The notes beneath the pieces are model-generated. The model did not search any database and was not told the DNA's origin. It saw only the letters and a list, made by a program, of their open reading frames with translations. From Methylovirgula sp. HY1 (GTDB lineage Bacteria > Pseudomonadota > Alphaproteobacteria > Rhizobiales > Beijerinckiaceae), in the NCBI RefSeq assembly GCF_019343105.1, contig NZ_CP073764.1:186001-250000 (forward strand): a DNA stretch of 64,000 nt. Direction: 5' to 3'. Shown in pieces: positions 53,166 to 62,350 of this stretch; position 1 is the stretch's first letter, and every line of letters begins with the position of its first letter. Position numbers and translations under genes: made by a program.

Positions 53166-55619
53166 ATGGCTGACTTCCTCCTCGAATTGTTTTCCGAAGA
53201 AATCCCGGCGCGCATGCAGACGCAGGCGGCGGACGATCTGAAGCGGCTCGTCACCGACGCACTCGTGGAGCAGGGCTTGTCCTTCGAAGGGGCCGTGAGC
53301 TTTGCGACGCCGCGCCGCTTGGCGTTGCATATCGCCGGCTTGCCGGAGCGTCAGCAGGACCGGCGTGAGGTGAAGAAGGGTCCGCGCGTCGGCGCGCCTG
53401 AGGCCGCCGTCCAGGGCTTTTTGAAAAGCGCCGGGCTGGCCTCGCTGGAAGAAGCGCGGATCGAGGTCGAACCCAAAAAGGGCGAATTCTACGTCGCCGT
53501 GATCGAGCATCCGGGACGTGGCACCGCGGAGCTTCTGGCCGAGATCCTGCCCGGCATCTTTAGGAGCTTTCCCTGGCCAAAGAGCATGCGCTGGGGCGCT
53601 GCCTCCGCCGCTCCGGAAGCTTTGCGCTGGGTGCGCCCGCTGCACAGCATCGTCGCGACCTTCGGGCCGGAGACGGAAGAGACCGAGATCGTCGCTTTCT
53701 CCCTCGATGGCATCACGGCCGGCAATCGCACGCGCGGCCACAGGTTCATGGCGCCGGAGTCATTCGGCGTGCGTCGCTTCGACGATTATGTGAGCGCGCT
53801 CGAAAAGGCCAAAGTGGTTCTCGACCCGGAGCGGCGGCGCGACATCATTCTCTTCGATGCGCAGAGCCTTGCCTATGCGCAAGGCTTGGAACTCGTCGTG
53901 GACATGGCACTCCTCGAAGAGGTCGCCGGCCTCGTCGAATGGCCGGTCGTGCTGATGGGGGAATTCGATTCCGCCTTTCTCGCCATCCCGCCGGAGGTGA
54001 TCCGGGCAACGATCCGCGCCAATCAGAAATGTTTCGTGCTGCGCGATCCGGCGACCGGCGGCCTCGCCAATAAATTCATCCTGACTGCCAATATTGTCGC
54101 GCCAGACGGCGGCCAGGCGATTGCCGCCGGCAATGGCCGCGTCGTCCGTGCCCGGCTGTCCGATGCTAAATTTTTCTACGATACCGATCTGCAAATGAAG
54201 CTGGAGGATCGGCTGCCGAAGCTCGACGACATCATCTTCCACGAAAAGCTCGGTTCGCAAGGCGAAAGGGTCAAGCGGCTGATGCTGCTGGCCGGCACGT
54301 TGGCGCCGCTGATCGGCGCCGACGCTATTGCCGCGACGCGTGCGGCCAAGCTCGCCAAGGCCGATCTCACGTCCGAAATGGTCGGTGAATTTCCCGAGCT
54401 GCAAGGGCTCATGGGCAAATATTATGCGCTGGCGCAGGGCGAGCCCGAGGAGATCGCAGGCGCGATCGAAGACCATTACAAGCCGCAGGGGCCGAGCGAC
54501 CGCATCCCGACCGACACTGTTGCGATTGCCGTCGCGCTCGCCGATAAATTCGATACGCTCATCGGCTTTTTTGCAATCGATGAACGGCCGACGGGCAGCA
54601 AGGATCCCTTCGCGCTGCGTCGCGCCACGCTTGGCATCATCCGCCTCATTCTCGAAAACGAGCTACGCCTGCCCATTTTGAAGATTGCGGCGCAGGTCTT
54701 GTCGATCTTTGCCCGGATGAGCGAAGCGATTCCAGCAAGTCGGCTGCGCGCGCTTCTCGATGATGAGGATTCCGAAGATGCGGATCTCGCGGCTCTGATC
54801 GCCGGTGGTCCTTGGGCCTGGGAATTTGCCCGCGCGCCGGAGGCCGCGGCGCTCGCCGCCGGACGTCGCTATCTCGGCGTGCGTTTTTCGGGCGAAGACG
54901 AGCCGCTGGAAAGCGATCTTAATGCTTTCGATGAACTCTTTGCCGTGCTCGTCCCCTATCAAGAGCTCCGCGACCTACAGCTCGTCCAAGATGGAGAGAA
55001 AAGCGAAGAAATTTCAAATAGTTCTAGCGATGTACTTCACCTTGCGTGTGAGCACTTCGGCGCCGCGCGAACGGATTTTTGCGAACAGATTCTGAATTTT
55101 TTCGGCGACCGGTTGAAGGTCCATTTGCGCGATCAGGGTGCGCGGCACGATCTGATCGATGCGGTTTTTGGTCTTGGCGAACAGGATGATTTGCTGCTGA
55201 TTGTTCGCCGCGTCGCGGCGCTCGGCGGTTTCCTCGATACGGAGGATGGGCGCAATCTGCTTGCCGGCTATCGCCGCGCCGCGAATATCTTGAAGGCCGA
55301 GGAAAAGAAGGTGGGCGCCGACGAGGCCAAGACCTATCTCGAGGCTTTCTCGCCCGACTATTTCGTGGCCGAAGAGGAAAGAGATTTGGCTGCGGCGTTG
55401 CTGGGCGCGGCGACGGCCGCGATTCACGCCGTCGCCGAAGAGAATTTCGCGGCCGCCATGCAGGCGTTGTCGCATTTGCGCGCGCCGGTCGATGCCTTTT
55501 TCGAGAAGGTGACGGTCAATAGCGAGGACAAGGCCCTGCGGCTCAACCGGCTGCGCCTGCTCAACGGCTTGCGTGCCGCGGTCCATAAGGTTGCGGATTT
55601 TTCGAAGATCGCCGGCTAA
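53166..55619 (+). CDS. glyS: Glycyl-tRNA synthetase beta subunit
   Basis: GlyS binds tRNA-Gly for the alpha2beta2 enzyme. The 817-residue protein starts [20 protein letters not shown], as in the family, and continues with [40 protein letters not shown] and an HD-like region ([20 protein letters not shown]). The C-terminal anticodon-binding (DALR) domain has [20 protein letters not shown] and [20 protein letters not shown]. It is longer than typical members (about 690-750 residues); the extra length is a poorly conserved, less GC-rich insert near 54750-55090. The frame is intact. A palindromic repeat follows the stop codon. Confidence 0.93.
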   Translation: MADFLLELFSEEIPARMQTQAADDLKRLVTDALVEQGLSFEGAVSFATPRRLALHIAGLPERQQDRREVKKGPRVGAPEAAVQGFLKSAGLASLEEARIEVEPKKGEFYVAVIEHPGRGTAELLAEILPGIFRSFPWPKSMRWGAASAAPEALRWVRPLHSIVATFGPETEETEIVAFSLDGITAGNRTRGHRFMAPESFGVRRFDDYVSALEKAKVVLDPERRRDIILFDAQSLAYAQGLELVVDMALLEEVAGLVEWPVVLMGEFDSAFLAIPPEVIRATIRANQKCFVLRDPATGGLANKFILTANIVAPDGGQAIAAGNGRVVRARLSDAKFFYDTDLQMKLEDRLPKLDDIIFHEKLGSQGERVKRLMLLAGTLAPLIGADAIAATRAAKLAKADLTSEMVGEFPELQGLMGKYYALAQGEPEEIAGAIEDHYKPQGPSDRIPTDTVAIAVALADKFDTLIGFFAIDERPTGSKDPFALRRATLGIIRLILENELRLPILKIAAQVLSIFARMSEAIPASRLRALLDDEDSEDADLAALIAGGPWAWEFARAPEAAALAAGRRYLGVRFSGEDEPLESDLNAFDELFAVLVPYQELRDLQLVQDGEKSEEISNSSSDVLHLACEHFGAARTDFCEQILNFFGDRLKVHLRDQGARHDLIDAVFGLGEQDDLLLIVRRVAALGGFLDTEDGRNLLAGYRRAANILKAEEKKVGADEAKTYLEAFSPDYFVAEEERDLAAALLGAATAAIHAVAEENFAAAMQALSHLRAPVDAFFEKVTVNSEDKALRLNRLRLLNGLRAAVHKVADFSKIAG

Positions 55620-55624
55620 CTCAT

Positions 55625-55668
55625 CATGATCTCGAAAAGTCGCAGACTTTTCGGATAAGGCCATGCCT
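55625..55668. repeat. Palindromic intergenic repeat after glyS
   Basis: Single copy of the family with CGAAAAGTC/GACTTTTCG arms (about 55632-55653). It starts six bases after the glyS stop codon and could function as a transcription end. Confidence 0.8.
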
Positions 55669-55823
55669 TAAAACAAACAACGAAGCACGACGGCACTTCT
55701 CTCCCATGCCGTCGTGTTTTCTATATGCCGGCTTTATTTTTCAGCCTTTCGCGACGTCTCGAACCTTTATGGGCTTTTCGCCAGATTTCTCCTGCAGCCG
55801 AGGTTTCGGCGTTGGAGATGAAT

Positions 55824-55970
55824 ATGCGATCGAGAGTTGCCGTGCGGCGCCGGCCGGCCAAGCGTCCAGACTTGGTCCTAGCCGTGCTGGTCGTCTTCGT
55901 CATTTTGCTGATCGGGCTGCTGCGCGCGATCGATGTTCTGACGGCGCATATGGGAGGCGTCATTGGTTGA
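55824..55970 (+). CDS. Small single-pass membrane protein
   Basis: A 48-residue protein with a very basic N-terminus (MRSRVAVRRRPAKRPD) and one membrane segment (LVLAVLVVFVILLIGLLRAI), followed by a short tail. TTGGAG lies eight bases before the ATG. It overlaps the next gene by 8 bases, so the two are probably translated together. No family is recognised. Confidence 0.6.
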   Translation: MRSRVAVRRRPAKRPDLVLAVLVVFVILLIGLLRAIDVLTAHMGGVIG

Positions 55971-56196
55971 GCCGGATCGATCGCGGCTTGCCGAGATTGC
56001 GCCGCTCATCCTTGTCGGCCGCGACCGCCGCGCCGGCTGGGTCGTCATGGAAATCCACGGCCGTTGCGGCGGTCTCTTCTGCGATGAGGCGGCGGCGCTC
56101 CGCTACGCGAAAGAAGTCAGCGGGGGCCATCCAGAGGCGATCGAATTTGCGCGCGGTCCGGTCGATTTGAAGATCTCCAGGGGGGCGGTGCGGTAA
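55963..56196 (+). CDS. Small conserved-looking protein of unknown function
   Basis: A TTG at 55963 with GGGAGG five bases upstream gives 77 residues. The core GRDRRAGWVVMEIHGRCGGL then FCDEAAALRYAKEVSGGHPE has a beta-strand, a Cys pair and a helix in the style of DUF2188-like or 'RAG2 PHD domain'-annotated rhizobial small proteins. The function is not known. It overlaps the small membrane protein gene upstream and precedes the KirBac gene by about 120 bases. Confidence 0.6.
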   Translation: MVEPDRSRLAEIAPLILVGRDRRAGWVVMEIHGRCGGLFCDEAAALRYAKEVSGGHPEAIEFARGPVDLKISRGAVR

Positions 56197-56320
56197 AGCT
56201 TATTGATTGAGAACCTTTCCTCCCGGCCGGCTGATTTCCAGCCCCGGCGGAAAGCGCTCTAAGCTCGACTTTTCCGATCGTTTCGTTACCAAAGCTTGGG
56301 ACGAACGATTGGATGAGGAC

Positions 56321-57214
56321 ATGGCTGAAGACCAAGGGGGCGACACCGCGCACAATATGCCGGTGCGCAGCGGAGCTTTCGAGCTCACGCTGCGCGGCGC
56401 TCGCAAATATGACTGGCGCGATCCCTATCATATGGCGTTGGCGCTGGGCTGGCCGGCGTTCATCTGCCTCTTTTTGGGGCTCGATCTTGCGATCAACGTC
56501 GTTTTCGCCTCGGCCTATCTCGCGCAGCCAGGCTGCATCGCGCATGCGCGGCCGGGCAGTCTAAGCGATAGCTTCTTCTTCAGCCTGGAGACGCTGGCGA
56601 CCGTCGGCTACGGGGTGATGGCGCCGGCGACGCTCTATGGCCATATCGTCGCCTCGACCGAGATCATCTGCGGCATGGCCTTCATGGCGATCATGACCGG
56701 CCTCGTCTTCGTCCGTTTTTCGCGGCCGCGGGGGCGGTTTCTCTACGCCACGCATCCGGTGATCGGCCGTTTCAATGGTCAGCCGACCTTGATGATCCGC
56801 ATCGGCAATGGCCGCGCCCATCGCCTGACCGATGCGACCGCGCGGTTGAGCGTACTCGTCAATGAGTGGACCCAGGAGGGCCAATTCTTTCGCCGCATTA
56901 TCGATCTTCCGCTTGTCCGGCCGAGCTTTCCGCTGTTCAGCCTGACGTGGACTTTGATGCATAAGATCGACGAAACGAGCCCACTTTACGGCTGCGACCC
57001 GGGCAAGTTGCAGGAAAAAATCGTCCGCATTTTTCTATCGGTCGAAGCGCGCGATCCGGCGCTCGCGGCGCGCGTCTATGACATCAAGGATTATGCCCAA
57101 TCGGATATTTTATTCGACCATCGCTATGTCGACGCCGTCGCGATCGACAAGGCCGGCCGCACCACAGCCGATCTGCGGCGACTCAGCTGGACGGAGCCGG
57201 AGAAAGGTCCATAG
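56321..57214 (+). CDS. Inward-rectifier K+ channel (KirBac family)
   Basis: Bacterial Kir channels conduct potassium across the inner membrane. From the ATG at 56321 the 297-residue protein has a slide helix region (RKYDWRDPYHMALALGW), a first membrane helix (FICLFLGLDLAINVVFASAY), a pore helix with the filter SLETLATVGYGVMAP, a second helix (GMAFMAIMTGLVFVRFSRPR) and the cytoplasmic immunoglobulin-like domain (GQPTLMIRIGNGRAHRLTDA, then FPLFSLTWTLMHKIDETSPL). The filter TVGYG is complete, so it should be potassium selective. The frame is open from 56207; those codons are not conserved. Confidence 0.93.
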   Translation: MAEDQGGDTAHNMPVRSGAFELTLRGARKYDWRDPYHMALALGWPAFICLFLGLDLAINVVFASAYLAQPGCIAHARPGSLSDSFFFSLETLATVGYGVMAPATLYGHIVASTEIICGMAFMAIMTGLVFVRFSRPRGRFLYATHPVIGRFNGQPTLMIRIGNGRAHRLTDATARLSVLVNEWTQEGQFFRRIIDLPLVRPSFPLFSLTWTLMHKIDETSPLYGCDPGKLQEKIVRIFLSVEARDPALAARVYDIKDYAQSDILFDHRYVDAVAIDKAGRTTADLRRLSWTEPEKGP

Positions 57215-57257
57215 AAATCGGATTGTAAGGCGCGTCTAAAGGATGAGCGCTTTTTGT

Positions 57258-57944
57258 TTAGCCGATCTCGATGAGCAGCGGTTCGAGCCCTGCGATCGTC
57301 GCCTCGATCTTGTCGCCCTTGACGACGGGGCCGACACCGGCCGGCGTGCCGGTGAAGATCAGGTCGCCGGGAACGATCTCGACGAGGTGGGATAATTTGC
57401 TGATGAGTTCGGGGACGCCCCAGATCATGTCGCCGAGATCGGCGCTCTGGCGCAGTTGCCCGTTGACCTTCAATTGGATCGGCCCCTTGGCGACGACGCC
57501 CGTGTACATCTCGGGCGTGATCGAAGAGCAGGGGGCGGAAAAATCGAAAGCCTTGCTCATTTCCCAGGGCTGGCCTTTTTCCTTGAAGCCCTTCTGCAAA
57601 TCGCGGCGGGTCATGTCGAGGCCGACGGCATAGCCGAAGATCATGTCATTGACCTTCTCCGGCGGAATATTCTTGCCGCCGAGATTCATCGCGACGACGA
57701 GTTCGACCTCCGGCTGCAGATCGCTGGTGCCGGGCGGATAGGGCATGGTCTCGCCATTTTGGAGAATGGCATCGGCCGGCTTCATGAAGAAGAAGGGCTC
57801 GTCCTTCGCCGGATCGCCGCCCATTTCCTTGACATGGTCGGCGTAATTGCGGCCGACGCAATAGATCCGCCGCACCGGAAAGGGCCGTGTCGACATGGAC
57901 AGAAGCGAGACGATCTGAGGTTCGGCGACCGCATAATTGCCCAT
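57258..57944 (-). CDS. Fumarylacetoacetate hydrolase family protein
   Basis: The 228-residue protein is a single FAH domain, typical of 2-hydroxyhepta-2,4-diene-1,7-dioate isomerases, acylpyruvases and oxaloacetate decarboxylases. Key segments are RIYCVGRNYADHVKEMGGDP, the metal ligands in LQPEVELVVAM (Glu) and AVGLDMTRRDLQKGFKEKGQ (Asp), and the PGDLIFTGTPAGVGPV loop. The exact substrate is not predictable; no aromatic degradation genes are nearby, which favours a housekeeping acylpyruvase-like role. GAGG lies before the ATG. The upstream region contains a repeat. Confidence 0.9.
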   Translation of the reverse strand: MGNYAVAEPQIVSLLSMSTRPFPVRRIYCVGRNYADHVKEMGGDPAKDEPFFFMKPADAILQNGETMPYPPGTSDLQPEVELVVAMNLGGKNIPPEKVNDMIFGYAVGLDMTRRDLQKGFKEKGQPWEMSKAFDFSAPCSSITPEMYTGVVAKGPIQLKVNGQLRQSADLGDMIWGVPELISKLSHLVEIVPGDLIFTGTPAGVGPVVKGDKIEATIAGLEPLLIEIG

Positions 57945-58054
57945 GAGACCAGACCTCGATTGTTCGCATTTTTAGAGATAAATCCGGCGCGGCGCCGCCT
58001 ACCACTCAACGCAAGCAATATGCCAAAGCTTGGGTCGTTTGCCCGGCTGAAGCC

Positions 58055-58142
58055 GTCATCGCGAGCAAAGCGAAGCGATCCAAGCTTCCAAGGCTTCCAT
58101 CCCACCGCTGGATTGCTTCGTCGCGACGCGCCTCGCAATGAC
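58055..58142. repeat. Long palindromic repeat (GTCATCGCGAGC type)
   Basis: The element starts GTCATCGCGAGCAAAGCGAA and ends CCTCGCAATGAC, with internal arms GCGATCCA/TGGATTGC-type around a CTTCC-rich centre. It is a recognised-looking Hyphomicrobiales intergenic repeat, different from the GGAAAAGT family. It lies between the FAH and xseB genes. Confidence 0.8.
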
Positions 58143-58156
58143 GCATGGCTGGCTGC

Positions 58157-58405
58157 TCACTCGACGTCGAGTGGTGTGCTGCCGGTCGGCTTGCCATTGG
58201 CGTTGAGGGTGATTTTTTCGATTCTCTGCTCGGCGCTTTTCAGCAGGTCTTCGCAGCGCTTCTTCAGCGCCTCGCCGCGGGCATAGATAGCGATCGATTC
58301 TTCGAGCGGTACCGCACCTTTTTCAAGCTTATCGACGACGGCTTCGAGTTCGGCCAGCGCCTGCTCGAAGGGCAGGGCGCTGAGGTCTTCGGTGTCTGCG
58401 GTCAA
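58157..58405 (-). CDS. xseB: Exodeoxyribonuclease VII small subunit
   Basis: XseB binds the large XseA subunit; the enzyme degrades single-stranded DNA. The 82-residue sequence has the family core [20 protein letters not shown], then [20 protein letters not shown] and [19 protein letters not shown] at 58405 gives the usual length and N-terminus ([11 protein letters not shown]); the frame runs to 58459 with 18 more codons. In many Alphaproteobacteria xseB sits next to dxs, but here dxs is 23 kb away. xseA is not in the window. Confidence 0.93.
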   Translation of the reverse strand: MTADTEDLSALPFEQALAELEAVVDKLEKGAVPLEESIAIYARGEALKKRCEDLLKSAEQRIEKITLNANGKPTGSTPLDVE

Positions 58406-58519
58406 TCTGTCTCTCGCGGCTTCGAGAATTCCGAGGATCGAGTGCCGCTTATAGCACAAAGGCGACGGGCATAAAGCGACGCTGCGCCTGGCTGGCGGGC
58501 GCGGGAGAGCTGGCTGGGC

Positions 58520-59032
58520 TTAATGCAGATCGAGTCCGAAGGGCACGCCCTCATAGCTGTCTTCACCGCGGCCGATCCGCTCGATCGCTTGCACCATGCG
58601 GCCGTCGCGCCGAAGCATGTTGTCGGCGACCGCGACAAGGCGGGGGTTGGGCGTCGCGGTCGGCGAAGCCTGGCGAATGGCTTGCGCGATTTCGTTTTCA
58701 TCGCGCTGCGGGCTCAAGGCGCAGGCCGAGATGAAGGCCGCGGCGGTCGAGCGGCTGATGCCGGCGAAGCAATGGATCAGAAGCGGATGCTGGCGATCCC
58801 AGAGTTTGACGAACTCGAGCAGGCTCGCGACATGGGTTTCGCCCGGCAGGACATGACCTTCCGTCTCGGTGACGATGTCGGAGATCGCAACGAAGAGATG
58901 CCGCTCGGGCGCGATGCTGGCCGGCCGGTGGACGATAATGTCGTGATTGATCAAAGTGACGAGCGAGCGGGCGCCCGTCGCCTCGGCGATATCGGCAATT
59001 TTGAAGATCGAGCAGACGTGAATCCGTGGCAC
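58520..59032 (-). CDS. Cys-based protein tyrosine/dual-specificity phosphatase
   Basis: The 170-residue protein carries the P-loop signature HCFAGISRSTAAAFI (Cys-x5-Arg), with a preceding Asp-containing loop (LLEFVKLWDRQHPLLI), typical of the tyrosine phosphatase superfamily, including the SWIM/DUF-type small phosphatases of rhizobia. A GTG at 59032 with GAGG nine bases before it is the start. No signal peptide is present, so it works in the cytoplasm; the substrate is unknown. It lies in a run of minus-strand genes (HD hydrolase upstream, xseB downstream). Confidence 0.85.
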   Translation of the reverse strand: MPRIHVCSIFKIADIAEATGARSLVTLINHDIIVHRPASIAPERHLFVAISDIVTETEGHVLPGETHVASLLEFVKLWDRQHPLLIHCFAGISRSTAAAFISACALSPQRDENEIAQAIRQASPTATPNPRLVAVADNMLRRDGRMVQAIERIGRGEDSYEGVPFGLDLH

Positions 59033-59238
59033 CTAATATCCTCGACAAATCCTGGCCAAACGCGTGCCGAGGCAGAGCCGGGCACGCGCGATGAATAGCG
59101 CCTGTCTTCGTCGGCTTCATGAACCCGGCGCCGCGAGCAAGGCCCGGGACGTTTCGCCGCCGGCTGATCAAAGCTCAGCGTGAGCGAAATTTACGCCAAT
59201 CATAGAGCAGATCGACCAAAGGACAGGCGTTGCCGTGT

Positions 59239-59907
59239 TCACGATCTCGCGGCTCGCGCTTTCGCAAGCGCCTGCGGCTTCTCCGGAGCTTTTCCGTCGG
59301 CCGTGAGTGCCTCGAGTTCGGCGAGGAAGCGCTCGGCCGCAAGCTGCGGCGGCCAAGGCTCCCAAGGCATGCCGCCATAGATATCGACTAGAGGGTCTTT
59401 GGCAAGCGGCTTGAACGGAATGCGCAGCACATTGCGTACCTCCGCCTCGGTCCAGCCGACGACATGCACCGCTTCGCTCGCCGCCGTGATCCGGTCGGCC
59501 TTCTTATGCGACTGATGTTCCTTGGTCGTCCAAGCTGGGAGATTATAGCGCAGAGCGATCACATTCGCGAGCCGCGTCGTCAATTGCCGATAGGCATCGC
59601 CGAGGAAGGGTTTTAGCACCGAAATACAGTCGAAGCCGAGGAGGCCCTCGTCGGCGTCATGCAGCAATTCGCGCAGATCGGCGCGCGGATCGTGCGCGGT
59701 GGGAAACCAGAGCCGCCGCAGGCGCAAAACGAACAGCGAATGTTGCGCGACCGACAGCGGCAACGGCCAAGCCGAATGGCCGCCCCACCGATAAGTTCGC
59801 GCCAGGCCAAGCGCGAGATCCTTATCCTCCCAGTCGAAAGGCGTCGGATCGAGAAGATCGAGCCGCTTGCCCGACAAAAGCCGGACCCAGGCGCGCGCAT
59901 CGCGCAT
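59239..59907 (-). CDS. HD-domain hydrolase (YfbR-like)
   Basis: A 222-residue phosphohydrolase with the HD motif: SVAQHSLFVLRLRR supplies the first His, LLHDADEGLLGFD the His-Asp pair, and later Asp and Glu residues close the metal site. The N-terminus WVRLLSGKRLDLLDPTPFDW and the W-containing helix YRQLTTRLANVIALRYNLPA match the group annotated as YfbR-like or HD-family hydrolases. YfbR itself is a 5'-deoxynucleotidase. GGAGGAT precedes the ATG. A palindromic repeat lies 20 bases before the start. Confidence 0.85.
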   Translation of the reverse strand: MRDARAWVRLLSGKRLDLLDPTPFDWEDKDLALGLARTYRWGGHSAWPLPLSVAQHSLFVLRLRRLWFPTAHDPRADLRELLHDADEGLLGFDCISVLKPFLGDAYRQLTTRLANVIALRYNLPAWTTKEHQSHKKADRITAASEAVHVVGWTEAEVRNVLRIPFKPLAKDPLVDIYGGMPWEPWPPQLAAERFLAELEALTADGKAPEKPQALAKARAARS

Positions 59908-60564
59908 TGATGTTCATCCTCCTTCCATAGAGCGTTTTCTTGTCGGAAAAGTCATCCAACTTTTCCGGAACATGCTCTAGACGCCAGCAGAAAGGCCCAG
60001 AAGTGCCGGCCGCATTTGCCCCGACCGAATGTGGCCACACAAAAAAGCCTAGCATGATCGGCATGTCGCCGACATGCGCCGGCATTATGGACCATTTCTA
60101 TCGTCCTATCAGTGGGCCGTCGCGGCCGATGATCGCCGCCTGTGAAAATTCGACCGTTAACTCAATAGGCTGAACGGCGCCGCCCGCCGCGCGTGCGGAC
60201 GGGGCCGGTGCGCGCTTCTATCCACAGAAGACGAATGATCGACAGGAATGTGCGGCATGTCGATTGCTTAGGAGCTACGTCCTCCGGTCCTGACGGGCCC
60301 GCCCTCGCGCTTCATTCCCGTGCACGAGTGGGTGGGCCGACGGATTGAGCGCGCTGATGGTTCGGCAATCGTGGTGGATTTGACCCATCCGTCCGGTTCC
60401 CACCATCGGCGCGGGGGACAGGAAGCAAGTCTCGTCGCGTAGGGTTTCGTCGCCAGAGGCACCCGTTGTGCCTCTCCCGATTGCCGAGGGAGCGGCCGGA
60501 GGCTTTTCCCGATGCTGCATGGCCTACCTCGGCAGATCGCGGCGGCCCGGATTGGAGAATACGG
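59908..60564. other. Gap with a palindromic repeat and a separate short palindrome
   Basis: The 657 bases hold a GGAAAAGT/ACTTTTCC-family repeat at 59929-59980 (arms CGGAAAAGT/ACTTTTCCG with outer GAGC/GCTC). A perfect 8-base inverted repeat GCATGTCG-C-CGACATGC lies at 60061-60077. A TATCCACA at 60212 resembles one DnaA box, but no cluster is present. No gene was recognised; open frames are short shadows. The last bases hold GGAGA, the ribosome site of the AAA+ gene. Confidence 0.65.
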
Positions 60565-62289
60565 ATGAATCTTCTGATCGAGCGGCCGCTGGTCGAGGCG
60601 CTTATTGCGGAATTTCCCGAGCTCGCGCCGCTGCGCGACCAGTTGAAATTCGGCAATAAGGTTGACGTGCCGTTTCACCAATTGTCGAAGCCGGCGCTGC
60701 ATTTCCTTCTTGGGCTCTACCAGAATGCGGGGCCCGGTCTGAGCGGGCGGGCAGCGCAACTCGCGGCCTTGCTCAAGGCGCTCGAATTCGAAGGCGAGCG
60801 CTGGGGCGCCGAGGACCTTGAAAAGGTTGTTCCGGCGATCGCCCGCTATCTCGCCGTCAATGGCATTCGCGGCTGGCTCTTCACCACGACTTTGACCAAT
60901 CGGCCGCTGCCCTACGTACTGACGCGGCTCGACTATACGCCGCCCTCCGATGACGCGGCCGGCAAGATCTTTCTTGAATTGAAGGCCAATGTGAAGGGCG
61001 CCGTAACGACGCAAGTCGTGCGCATTTCACAGCCCGAGACCACGGGCAAGACCGTCGCCGAAATCTTCGCCATGAAGGGCTTTCTGCGCGAAACGCCGGA
61101 ACTCATCGCCGAATATGATCGCACCAGTGAAAAATATTTCGATTGGCGCGGCCAATATGGGGCGCAGTTCTCGGGCATGGGCACCGGATTTTTCGCCGAG
61201 GACCCGAATTCGACGCATCGCGATACGGATTGGACGCGCAAGGACATTGTCGTTCTTTCGACCTCCGGCTCGCCGGCGCGGCTCGTCAATGACGAGGGCA
61301 TCTTGACCCAGCGTCAGCTGACCATGGATGCGACCGGCGACATTCTCGGCCAATATTTGCGCAAGGCGAAAAAGAGCGACAAATACGAAGCCGAGGATGA
61401 TGTCGAGGATTCGCAGAAGGATATTCCGAAGGGCCTTTTCACGCAGCTGCCCGTGCATCCTTTCGTTTTGATGTTCCATCTCGAGCTGCATCATTACATG
61501 TGGGTGCATGTCGAGGACATGGAGCCCTATGTTTATCATCCAGAATTGAAGGACAAGCTGGTTCTGCCGCAGGAGCAGACCGATCTCATCGACATTCTGA
61601 CGGCGGAGATGGACGTTCTGATGGACGATATCGTCGCCGGAAAATCCGGCGGCACCACCGTGCTCTGCGCCGGACCGCCCGGCGTCGGCAAGACGCTGAC
61701 CGCGGAAGTCTATTCCGAGATTATCAAGCGGCCGCTCTATCGTGTCCATTCCGGCCAGCTCGGCCTCAATGTCGCGCAGATGGAGCAGGCGCTGAAAGAC
61801 GTGTTGACGCGCGCCCAGCGCTGGGGCGCAATCATGCTGATCGACGAGGCCGACGTCTACATCAAGAAGCGCGATGACAATATCGCGACCAATGCGGTCG
61901 TCGGCGTCTTTCTGCGCGTGCTCGAATATTTCAACGGGCTCTTGTTCATGACCACGAACCGCGTCGACGATATCGACGAGGCGATCGTGTCGCGCTGCAT
62001 CGCCATGATCAAATTCAATCCGCCGACGCCGGATGCGCGGCGCCGGATCTGGGAAGTCATGACCGAGCAGTTCCAGCTCGACGTTGCCCCGAAACTCAAG
62101 GACGAGCTCGTCCATATGTTCCCGAACGCGTCGGGCCGCGACATCAAGGGCCTGACGAAACTCACCGCAAAATTCTGCAACCACAAGAACATGACGCCCG
62201 GGGCCGAGGTCTTCATCAGATGCTCGATCTTCCGCGGCCTCGATCTCGCGCCGGAATATGCGGCTGCTCTTGCCGCGGCGGCGGAATAG
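60565..62289 (+). CDS. AAA+ ATPase of an uncharacterised conserved family
   Basis: The 574-residue protein has a large N-terminal domain of about 340 residues with no known fold and a C-terminal AAA+ module: Walker A GPPGVGKTLTAEVYSE (about residue 370), HSGQLGLNVAQMEQAL, Walker B AIMLIDEADVYIKKR (about 425), sensor MTTNRVDDIDEAIVSRC (about 460) and a lid with a conserved RRRIWEVM. Just before Walker A is FHLELHHYMWVHVEDMEPYV and LVLPQEQTDLIDIL, a stretch I recall from similar ATPases in several phyla. The ATG at 60565 has GGAGA eight bases upstream. No partner gene is adjacent. It may remodel a protein complex; the target is unknown. Confidence 0.8.
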   Translation: MNLLIERPLVEALIAEFPELAPLRDQLKFGNKVDVPFHQLSKPALHFLLGLYQNAGPGLSGRAAQLAALLKALEFEGERWGAEDLEKVVPAIARYLAVNGIRGWLFTTTLTNRPLPYVLTRLDYTPPSDDAAGKIFLELKANVKGAVTTQVVRISQPETTGKTVAEIFAMKGFLRETPELIAEYDRTSEKYFDWRGQYGAQFSGMGTGFFAEDPNSTHRDTDWTRKDIVVLSTSGSPARLVNDEGILTQRQLTMDATGDILGQYLRKAKKSDKYEAEDDVEDSQKDIPKGLFTQLPVHPFVLMFHLELHHYMWVHVEDMEPYVYHPELKDKLVLPQEQTDLIDILTAEMDVLMDDIVAGKSGGTTVLCAGPPGVGKTLTAEVYSEIIKRPLYRVHSGQLGLNVAQMEQALKDVLTRAQRWGAIMLIDEADVYIKKRDDNIATNAVVGVFLRVLEYFNGLLFMTTNRVDDIDEAIVSRCIAMIKFNPPTPDARRRIWEVMTEQFQLDVAPKLKDELVHMFPNASGRDIKGLTKLTAKFCNHKNMTPGAEVFIRCSIFRGLDLAPEYAAALAAAAE

Positions 62290-62350
62290 GCGCGGCGCCT
62301 GTCGAAGGCGCTCGATGGGCGCGGGCTTTGCTATCCATGTTGCGCGAAAG

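Noticed and set aside
60208-60222. Sequence resembling a DnaA box (TATCCACA)
   Set aside because: Only one copy with a mismatch, no AT-rich region and no replication genes nearby; not an origin.
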